DNA from: Camarhynchus parvulus
Taxonomy: Eukaryota; Chordata; Aves; Passeriformes; Thraupidae
DNA length: 64,000 nt
Direction of reading: 5' to 3'
Assembly (NCBI RefSeq): GCF_901933205.1
Contig: NC_044584.1
Location: 9,651,001 to 9,715,000, forward strand
The notes under the pieces were generated by a model that worked only from the letters and a program-made list of their open reading frames with translations, did not search any database and was not told the origin of the DNA. The position numbers and the translations under genes are program-made. This document shows positions 1 to 10,485 of the stretch, one piece after another (within the stretch, counting starts at the first letter, position 1; each line of letters starts with the position of its first letter).

Positions 1-1683
1 GGAACCTGGCTACACCTCTGTTGTCATCCATCATCGTGCTGGGGCTGTGCATGGTGCAGTATTTTGATTTGACCTCATTAGCACTCCCAGAATCACAATG
101 TCATACCAATGACAAAGGCTGAGATTATCTGCATCTGAGGAGATGCAGAAGGAGCATGTGAAAAGCCAACACTATATGAAAATCCAACAGCGCAACCACG
201 ACTCTGCCAAATACTCAAAGACAGCCTGGATCCCCCTGGCTCTTGATTTTGCATGTGGGACAAGTCATGATTAGGAATTGTGCCTATAGGTATCCAACCT
301 GCAGATAAAGGGGATGGGCTCATGACCTGGTGATCTAAACCCTCAGGGAGAGCACAGGGAGAGGAAGGGCAGGTGCTGGAGCAGATGCTCTCTGCTACCA
401 CCTTCCCTCTGAGTTGCCAGTATCATCTGTGCTTCCTCCAGCCTCTCCCAGGCAGCCAGCAATCCCCTAGAAATGTGGAGAGATTTGTGTGCCATTTGGG
501 AAATGACACAGAGGCATTTGGCCTTTGCAGAAATGCCTTGTGCTCTCTGGAAGTTCATAGGATTTTCTTGTGATTCCCAGGATAGAGGCACATAGGGAAA
601 GTTCCTGCTCAAACTTGGGTTGAAGGAAGGTCAGACCAATTTTTTGACCCTTCCGGCAGTCAAATAAAATCCAAGTCAAATCCGTACTTGTCTGAAGTCA
701 ATCTACAGCAAAATCTGTCATGGAACAGGGAATCTCTCAGTCTTTAACCAGCAGCTCCCCCCTGAGCTGTGCTCCCCACTACAGCTCTAACACAGCTCTA
801 ACACATATTCCAAATCTCCCATTCTCAGCTACTTTAGTCTTCTATGGATCATCTTAGAGGAAATTAACTGAACCTCCCTACAGTGGGAACAAAGAAAGGA
901 AATGAATTTATGATTCCAGTGGTACCCTTGACACAGATCCTGAACAGCTCCATTAAACACTTTGCAGCCCTGGGTGTCTTTGCTAAACCCTCTACAACGA
1001 GCACAGAGTCATTTTCCTTCTTACAACACAAACACACAGGTCAGGATTCAGGAGTCTGTTTTGTATCTCAATAACTTCTCTCATCTCAATGGGATCCAGG
1101 CAGGCACAAATCAAGGCTGCATAATCCTAGTCCTTCCCTTTCTCTCCAGACTCATTACCTTGCAGTACCACTCTTGGATAAATTCATTTTCACAGACTCA
1201 GCATAGACCCAATGAAATGACTAATACAACTCTTTAATGCAAACAGCAATAAATCAACTGATTAAATTCTAATTTATCAGACAAATATTCTTTAGTTCTT
1301 CCCAAAGCTGTTCTGAATCATCTCTCTTGTCTGGCCATGCTCCAGAGGAGCACTGACACTAGATAAAGCTCAGACCTGTGGAATAAGTTTACATCAGATA
1401 GAAATGCTGAAAACATCCTGTATTTATGACAGGAGATTTCACAGAGATCTGAGTGAATAACATTCCTGGGAAGACTGTAATGTCTCTGAAGCCTCCTCAG
1501 CATCTCTTCCCAACACCAGCCTAGCAGGACAAGGGATCAACAGACCCTGAAGCTCCAGGCTCAGCAGCAAGGCTCAGGAACCAGACACATTAACCTTGGG
1601 AGATCCTACAGCAAAATTTAACAGCGGAGAAAATGGCTGCTCCACCACAATTCCACTTTAAATCACAGACTTTTTAAACTTAC
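1..1683 (-). other. FAM20C: FAM20C intron 3 (partial)
   Basis: The sequence between the left edge and the exon 3 donor. I looked on the minus strand for the next FAM20C exon, whose family peptide would run through an acidic DFFYFSDYERHN-type segment, and did not find it. No other exon, RNA gene or recognisable repeat is visible. The open frames here are short and do not resemble known proteins. Confidence 0.8.
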
Positions 1684-1762
1684 TTCATTGGTTTAAACAA
1701 TGCTTGTCCATAGTTCTGGAATGTCATGATCAGCTTCAGCTGGGTGCCTCCTGATTTCATTG
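1684..1762 (-). CDS. FAM20C: FAM20C coding exon 3
   Basis: A 79-base exon too short for ordinary ORF calling. After the last two bases of Ala236 it encodes [14 protein letters not shown] and [11 protein letters not shown], plus two bases of Lys262. In the FAM20 family this is the beta-strand region of the kinase N-lobe; the lysine in the ALFKPMK segment is the likely nucleotide-contacting lysine (family knowledge, exact residue not checked). The acceptor is TCCTCCACAG|CA at 1764-1763 and the donor is AA|GTAAGT at 1683-1682. Phase matches exon 2 exactly (G|CA gives Ala), so the join is certain. The next exon, expected to begin with G to complete Lys262 and continue with a QTRE-like sequence, is not found between 1 and 1683 and must lie beyond the window. 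Confidence 0.94.
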
Positions 1763-4700
1763 CTGTGGAGGAAAAACACAAAACAGATTTAAAATGAGAC
1801 ATGGATCTACTGGCACTCATTTTCCTGGAAACCAAATCATATCTGGTTTTCTCTGTATCAGTTCAGCACTGTGGTATCAGAGTGATCAGGGTCATCCCAG
1901 CTGAGTACAGGGAAGGGCTTTGAGTGCTGACCAGGACTAAACATGAATTGTATTTCCTGACAATTTTTGCCTTTTTCTGGCCATCGTGGGCTCCATAAGC
2001 ACCCCAGATGAACAGCACCCAGAGAGGCAGACAATTGGAGCCTTGTTTTCTCCATCTCTTGCTTTTGGAGTCCCTTTTAACAAGGGAGTCACACTGGGAA
2101 AGGAGATGGGGTTCTCTCAGAGACAGCTGCAGCTGGGATGTACAGCCCAGTGCACAGCAGACAGCTCCTTAATTAAAAGTGTGAGCAGATACTGTAGCAA
2201 TCTCTGATCTCTGCTGTGATTTTAATAACTGTTCCTGAGCAGCAGAGATATGTAAATTCCCCTCCTCTGTGCACAACGGAAATGTAGCCAAGCCCAGCCA
2301 TCACCTTCCAGGGATCCCAAGGTGGTTCATACATGAGAGCAGAGCTGTGCAGAGCAGCCTGGCCTGGCTGGGAGGGCACAAGAGGACAGTGAAGGTGACA
2401 AGGACAGTGACTTTGCTCATCTGCCAGCTGGGAGCTAATGGGAATTTGATACTCATTCATAGCATTCTGAAAAACTTGGACAATGTCACAGTAACAGCTG
2501 GATTATAGTGTTTTTAAAATTTGGATTTTTTTTAGTAATATATATAAAATTCATAAAAATGCACTTTACTTGGTGATAAGGCTGCTTAAAAAAGATAAAC
2601 ATATACTTCAGAAAACAGCTGCTTTTCTGATCTATTAGGAATCACAAGCTTCCTAATAAATGAAATGACCTATAGCCTGACTCCTAAATGCACCTCTGTG
2701 CTGGGAAGGCCAGCAGGGCTGTGTGGATGAGTCAGTCTTAAAGATGCTGTCTAGGAATCATCAGATCCCTTTCTTTGCAGCTCTGACAAAAGCCATGTCA
2801 ACTGGAGAACTGCGTAAATGTCAAGTTATCTTGCTCTGTAAATCCTGGCTGAGGGTTGCCCTTGTTCCACCTATGCAGCTGTACATGTTTTTTCTCTAAC
2901 CAATGCCATTAGCTGCACGTCTTTTTAATTACTCATCTCTGTGCCTTATCACTGATAGGTCATCAGCTCTCTTTCAGCACTTGTAACCTATATTTTTGCA
3001 ACAAAATGCTGTGCAAATCTGGTCAGTGTAATTACACTTCTCCTAGAATAAAATCCCTCCTCTCCTGCTGTTTTGCTGATCCCAGCCTTCTCTTGCCTTT
3101 CCACTTTATCCCACAGGAACAAATAAATAATTAGATATTAAAGGGCATTAAGCAATTTGCACTGACCAGGTAAAGCAGAAGCAGAGGGATTTCCTGGATT
3201 AAACTCCCTCCCCTGTGCAGGACAGGTCAGTTGAGCTGCACCTGAGGGCAGGAGGAGCACGAGGCTTTTTCATGCCCAGCTCAGAGCCTGAGGACAATGA
3301 GAAGCAGAAACTTTCCAGCCCAAACCTTGTCTGTGCTGCCCTGGGGCCATCTGTGCTGCCTGGAAGCAGCCCTGGTTAGTGTGGGCAGCTGGAGCTAGAA
3401 ACATGGAACCGCAGAATGGTCTGGGTTGGAAGGGACCTTAAAATCCACTAATGTAACCCCCCTGCCACCACAGCAATGCAAAGAAGGGAAAAAAGGAAGT
3501 TCCAGCACACCCTTCTCTAGGCACAGATAAAAGGACTGGTTTCTCAGCTAATTAAAGCCACTCAACAGATAATGATTTTGTTAGCAGCCAAACTCAACAG
3601 CAAGGATGTCATCACCAAGCAGGGAAATGCATGAAGAAGATTAACAATTCCAAATAATTCTTCCATAAGACACAAAAGCCTGGTTTCCTGTCAGAAGGAA
3701 CTGAGCTGAACTAAGACAAAAGCATCTCCCTCATCTTTTCAGACCCATCTTATTGTATTGCCTTAATTGCTTGGACCAGTAGCCTCACCCCAACACAAGT
3801 TTTGCTGGCTCCTCCACTGATGCTTTGGAGCTCTGAAACCAGAGGGGGACACTGGTGGGGATTGTGTCCCATTGTGCTTTAGGGCAGGACAGGGTGGAAC
3901 CCACATGGAGCAGGGAAATGCCCCAGTGCCAGAGCTGCCCCTTGGCTTCCCCCAGTGCCAGAGGTGCCCCTTGGCTTCCCCTCAATGCCAGAGCTGCCCT
4001 TTGGCTTCCCCCCATTGCCAGAGGTGCCCCTTGGCTTCCCCCAGTGCCAGAGCTGCCCCTTGGCTTCCCCCATTGCCCAGACTCACTGCAGCTCTTCCCA
4101 CTTTGCTCTTCCAGTGCCACATCTGTGCTGGCCAGGCTGGGGGTGAGGCAAGGCCACCCTCCACATCCAGGCTGGATTTTGACATTGTAATCCCTGCAGA
4201 GAGGGGAACACCTAAGCTTGGACTGTTCTTTTGAGCTCGACAAGACCCTTGCTGTATCTGCAAACTCCAGCCTTGCAGCAGCCCAGGGTGCCCAAATTTA
4301 GGGGGTGGCAATGCCAGAGAAGAGCAGATCTCTCTCCACTCTAGGTCAGATCACTTCCCCTCTCCTAATTTAGCATCACATCTGCACAATAACTCCCCTC
4401 TCCTTTTCTGAGCTGTGCTCCTCCCTTTCCTAAACATGTCCCTCTGGCCACTGTGGCCTGTCATCTTCTGGGGTTTTGTCCCAAACAAACATCATTGGCT
4501 CATCTGGAGACATCCTGGTGCCTTTATCTGCTGCCCACAGGGCCATTCCTGAAGAATGTGCAGCACCCAGGAGCAGCACATCCCATTTTCCAAGGAGTGC
4601 AGGATGCTGCACCACTGCAATCTGCCACATCTGTCATCAGCAGCTCCAGGGATTTTTACAAAAGCCTCACAACACAATGCTGTGCTGACTCCAAAGGAGC

Positions 4701-7700
4701 CACTAGACACATTCTAAATTCACCTTTTATTTTTTTGAAGTATTTTAATATACTGTAACACCATAGGTCACAAACAGCTCTGTAAAGGTTTTATAAACCT
4801 GCTAGCTCACAGCAGGTACTTCAAATCAAGTCTCACACAGCTCCTGGATGTACTGGCACACTGCTAAAAACAAATCCCAATGCCATCATTACTTTTCATC
4901 TTCAGGCAATTCAAAGCCTCTCTTTTCCCTCCAAAGTAGAAGGAAATGGAAAGCAGCATTAACCTTTCCTGTTAACCCAATGTAAGGGCTCTAGGGTGTG
5001 ATCAGAAATCTTCCTAACTTCAGGAGGCTTTGCAAAAAATTCCCTGAGATATCTTTTTGCTTGAATGTTTGGGATTAGAGTCTTGTCCAAAGATGAGTGA
5101 AATAGGTGGGATTCCTTCTGTTTTCTCTGGCAGCCTTTGGACCAAGCCTGCAAAAGCCCCCGCTCCATTTACATCCCTGAGCCTGCTGCCATGGCCAGCT
5201 GCCATGTGTGACTGCCCCACCTTGTCACCTCACCAACACAAGCCCTGGGCTCCCTGCCTGTGCCACAGACCCATCCAATAAAAAGGTGTCCCAGATATCA
5301 TCTCTCATCTTTTCAAGCTGTATGCTACAGGGTCCCTGGCTGCTGCCTGGCACTCACAATGCTGCCCAGAGGGATTTGGAATTCCAACTGCTCTGGCTTT
5401 CCAGCCCCTCTGCTTTGCTCCATGGCAGCCCTGATGCTACCAGCCTGCCCAAGCCATATGGTTTTCTGGTGGAGAGAGAGGGAGAGTCCCAACAGGATCT
5501 CTGAACTTTTCCTGATTCTTTTGGTCAGCATCCAACAAACATTTTAAAATGTATTTAATTATGCAGAGCTAATGCCTGAGAAGTGAGATACAGTCACAGC
5601 CTGGGATGCAGTTAACATCTGAAACAGAGGATGCTCAGATCCATTCTGGATTCCTATTTATAGATCAAGCTTAAATCTAACATAAACATGTTGATTGGCT
5701 TTAACAAGTAATGCTCTGCCCCAGGCTGGAGACATGGCCCTGTACAAGCTGTAAAGAACATATTTAAAAATAAATTCGAGCCCTCATCATCTCTTAGTTT
5801 GTCCTTGCTTGGCTAGGACTAATTCTGCTAACTTGTTTTTTTTTCTAAAGGACTTTTTGGACTTTTAGTGGAGAAAGTAAAAGATTTCTGCAGGGGAAGA
5901 GATGTGTGAAATTATTCTAAGGCTTTGCTGTACATTTTAAGTCCCCTCCTTTCATCTGGAATTGTACATTAAATCAATCTGTTGACTTCTGGCAGATTCA
6001 TTGTTTCCTTACACTGCAAATCAAAGATGCTACATTTCATTGTTTTTCACAAGTTCTCAAAAGCACTTCTTCCTTTCCTTTGGACAAGATGTTCACGATT
6101 TTCTTTAGAGCCAGAATTTATGTTCAATATTTAGAGTCTTGTCATTCCCTTTTCTCTTTTCTTTCCCTGCCTTGAGGCAGAGTCCACCTCAGGTAATTGC
6201 AGCTTTTGTTCCCAGTGTGAGTAATCTCACACACTTGCTTTCTAATTACTGCCTGCACAAACTGAAGGCATCACAGATTCACAAATTACCTCAGCCAGGT
6301 AGTCAGTTCTCTTTACAAACACAGAATTAAAGAATCAAACAATAAGTCCCAGCTCCTCAGAGGAATTACAAAATCTATTCTGCTCCCAGGGAATCTCCTC
6401 TGGACAGCAAGAACAAGCCCACAGTGCCCCTCCAATGCCCCATGCCAGAGCTGGTGCTAAACTGCTGATAGTGCTGCCACAATTATGCACAGACATCTTG
6501 TAAATATGCAAGAAAATAGCTAACTATGGTTATTTATGCATGCAATAAGCAGCTATGAAAGGCAAAGGAAATGTGCAATTGCCTGTGCATGTGCTTCTGA
6601 AAGCCAGGCTTCAGTGCTCAGTGGAAAAACAATTCTCTCTAGGCTCCTATTTATGGCAAGAGGAAATTTTCGGTGAATTAAATCAAATTAAGAGCTATCC
6701 CTTTATGCTGAACAAAATGAATAGGAAATATGTGTATATATAGATGCAGGGCACAGAAAGATGCCCAGCCCAGGCCTGGGTAACCCTGTCCTTTCCCAGG
6801 CCAGCTCTAGGTGTCACTGTGGGAGCTGGATGGGATGCTCCCTCCCATCCAGGGATTTGTTCCATTTAAACTTTAACATCAAGAAAATGTCACCTTGGTG
6901 CTCCCCGCTCCTGGGAATTGCTTCTGTCACCGTTTTCATTTTAAAATACCACTGCACATGGCAGAGTCGTGTGAGTGGCCCTGGCAGATGTGGGGGATCA
7001 ATCTGCTCCCCACTCCCACCCATAAACAATGCAGGGTGAGCAGAGAAATCACAGCGTGGCCAAGAATGCTGCTTTGCTGCAGTTTGGATCTAATTACTGC
7101 AGGTATCAGGCAAATCATCTAATTCTATTAGAGCCAAAGTAAATCTGAACACTGGGAAGAAACTGGATAAAGCCATATCCCATTTCACCTAATGCATGTA
7201 ACTCTGTATATTTAATTGTCCTGCTTGCTAAAAGGAGCCTGAAGACCAGGCATTATCAAGGTTTCAATTTATTTTATACTCCTAACTTGACATCTTTCCA
7301 GCTGCCTTGAAAAGAAAAAAACAGCCCAGCAAAAATTGACCATAAGGGAAAAAAACCCAAGGCTAATTAGGAGATAAGCAGGAATATGCAAAGAATGTAA
7401 CAGCCCTATAAATGTCCTTTGGTCAAATATATTACTCTTTATTAATCAGCTTACATGCTTTTGAATCCCTCTGCTGCTCTGCAGTAAAGCTGAAAACTGG
7501 CAGGAATTACTTTAAAACATGTATTTTTAAACATCTAAAGAATTTGCAACCTAAGAGAAGTTGCATTGTGCAAAAAATAAATTAAAAATGTGTATTAGCA
7601 ATATGCTCTTTATTTCTTTGCAAGCTGACAAAGCTCCTGAAACCCCACAGGATCAGGCAGAGTATCCTAACACCAAAATTCAGATCCTGGCATCTCTATA

Positions 7701-10436
7701 TTGGCAAAAGTCCCTTTCCACTTCCATATACTTGATTTTAGACTGGGATTTATGTGTAGGAGTCATTCCCTATCAGTTCCCATAGCGGCCAACAACAATA
7801 CCAAATACACCTCCTGGTTTAATTTATGGAAATTATCCTGATTCATTGCTAGAAACCATGGCTCTGTGTTTTTGTTAGAGGCATAAGAGGCCCTACCATG
7901 CTCTTAAGAGCCTTGTTCAAACATTAACAGAGACAATCCCAAAGGGACTTGCTAATAGCAACCATAAATCTTCCTCTGTGCTCCCATGGCCCTTTCCCCC
8001 CATTGATCAGAAAGCTCCATCAAGATCAGAATTAATGGAAACCCCAGGACACATCTGTATGACACATTAGGTGAAATCATGGCCCCAGGGAAGTCAATGG
8101 CAGAAACTTCCACTGACGTCACCAGGGTCAGGATCTCACTCCCATTTTTTGTGATAATAATTCTTTGCTGCTAGGCCAGCTGAAGCAGGGAGAGGTGAAG
8201 CCACGTGCCCAGAAGCACAAGTGAACACCAAGCCCAGAAGATCAAGTGAAGAGTGAGCACTAAACTACTATTTTTTGCTTATTCCTCCCGTTTTTCCCCC
8301 ACCAATTTCTATGTCCCTAATCCACCTCAGCCATCCCCCTGCTCTGCAGGAGGGACAGACTTCATGGCTCAAGCACTGCTGGGTTTGCTGCAGACCTCTC
8401 CTCCTGCACAGACAGTGCAGCTGAGCTCTGGACTGCTGGGGAGGTGAGCAAAGATCAATACTCAGCAGCCATGTGGTACAAAGTGCTACAGCCACTGCTC
8501 TTTGTGCAAACCTCAAGGGATGGCTTGGTTGGGCATCGCCTCTGCCCCTCTGGGCCCTGCCTGGGCACTGCTCTCTGCAGGGACAGGGATGGGCACAGGC
8601 TGCATCTGTCCCTCCCTGGTGGATGTGCCCAAGGAGCAATGTTCACACACGTGTTACCAAGGGCTGGCTCAATCCCCATTTGCATGTGCCACTAATATTC
8701 CAAAAATTGGTGGGTATTGAGGGGTGAGGTCAGGAAAGGTGAGGGCTGTGTCTGGAGAAAAATCACCCAGGTTGTGTCCACACAGTGCCCTCGTCATCCT
8801 CCAGAGCAGAAGAGAGGAGCATGGGCAGTCTGCTGCTACCTGCAGCGTCACCTCTGAGCTGGGGAAGGGAAAACACATGGCTTAATGGGCAAACATGACC
8901 CCCTTAATGAATTTGATCCAGACTTTTGGGGACAGAAAACCCATCACAGGTTAATAAACAAGCCCATGTTTGTCCTCTTTCCTGAGCTACAAGTCCACTG
9001 GACCCTTGAATCCAGCATATGGGATGGCACCTGGGTACCACAAACTGCTTTATTCAAAGTGCTGCTCCAGCAGAGCAGTGCACTGAGCACAGTCAAGATT
9101 CACTGGGCTGAAGGCCTCCTGTGGCATCCTGCACTTTACACCTACTCCATCCCAACCAGCTAAATCAGCCCACTGCTGATGACCAAGGACCTCCTTTATT
9201 CCTGCTCAGCAGCTGCTGTGATTCACACAATGGAAACTGGAAACCTTAGGGCTGCTTGAGCTATTCTTGCCCAGACCATTTCCTGCTGAAGCCAGGGGAA
9301 TTTTTGCCTTGCAGGGTTAAAGACCTGCTGACCTCATCCCACGGTGCCAGCACACCATCAGCACTTTCACAGAGCTCCTGCTATTTCATCCCTCTGAAAG
9401 GGACTTTGCAACTTTGTGGTCAGCACAAGTAACTCCATTTTCTGCCTGGTGGATGGAAACCACTGCCTGTGCTGCAACTCCCTGCCTCTGGAAACCACGG
9501 GGTGTGCACTTGTTTAGTATCCCAGGGCTTTCATCTGAGGTTGTGACATTTCTTTCCCTGTGCAGCTACGCAGCTAAATTCAAGAAGACGCGCGTTGCCA
9601 TTAAACAACCCTGGAGAAAAGCCCCGAACGGTGCCACCTTGTTTAACCAGAGCCACAGGCTGACATGGGCACATCCCTGTTGAGGATTTAGAGGCAGAGC
9701 AAACAGATCTGGGCTCTGCTCAGCAGGAGGCTGCCCTGCCTGGAGCTCCCTGCCATGCCTGGGGAAGCTGCAGCTCCTGCAGCCGCAGAGCCCGTGGTGC
9801 CGGATGCTCCTGCAGCCACCGCAGCGGGGCTGCAGGGCAGCCTCTCCTCCCTTGGCAAGGCAGGGCTGCCAGACACAGCCTTTTAAATCATAATCAGCCA
9901 GCAACACAAATCTAGCTCGTGCAAGATGCTGTCTGCTTTCTGCTATCCCTTTTTTTTTTTTTGTCAGCGTATTTATTTTAAATAACTGAAGAGGGCACTT
10001 TCAGCCTGGTCGTGACTAAAGGATTTCTGACACAAATGGGGTTTGCCTTGCTGGCAGACTCGGCAATCATTCAGGTAATACAGAGCTGGAATTATCTCTT
10101 TATGTTTAGCAGGGAAAATGAGCAGGGAAGCGGGAAAGCAAAATTGCAGGGATGCTGGAGAGAAGCCATGCAAAATATTAATACTCAAACAGCAGTGAGA
10201 TCCTGAACAAAGAGCAAATAATGATAAAAAAAATAACATATATCCAAACATACCAACACTGGTTATCTTTTGGGAGACAAGGTCTTGTAGTAAAGCCTCA
10301 ATTGCAGGATTATGTCTGGAATACAGCTCGTACCGATTAATGCCAATGTGGAATTTTAACCAGTTTGGGTAGGAGTCTATGGAGGTCTCTCCAGTTGGCA
10401 AAAATTCTTCATGATGATCTTCATTTTGCCTACCAC

Positions 10437-10485
<49 letters not shown>

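Larger units (their letters stand above)
1763..10253 (-). other. FAM20C: FAM20C intron 2 (8,491 bp)
   Basis: Bounded by the GTATGT donor of exon 2 and the TCCTCCACAG acceptor of exon 3. It holds a CR1 fragment near 3.4 kb, a 29-30 bp minisatellite near 3.9-4.1 kb, an ancient palindromic element near 8.1 kb and a moderately CpG-containing patch near 9.75-9.86 kb. Otherwise it appears as single-copy AT-rich DNA with no recognisable coding exon on either strand. Confidence 0.85.

Noticed and set aside
1..1683. Search for FAM20C exon 4
   Set aside because: No minus-strand match to the next family segment, so the exon lies beyond the left edge rather than here.
3785..4311. Several 100-150 codon frames on both strands around 4 kb
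   Set aside because: Produced by the 29-30 bp minisatellite; open in several phases with repeated Gly/Leu or Pro/Leu peptides and no homology.
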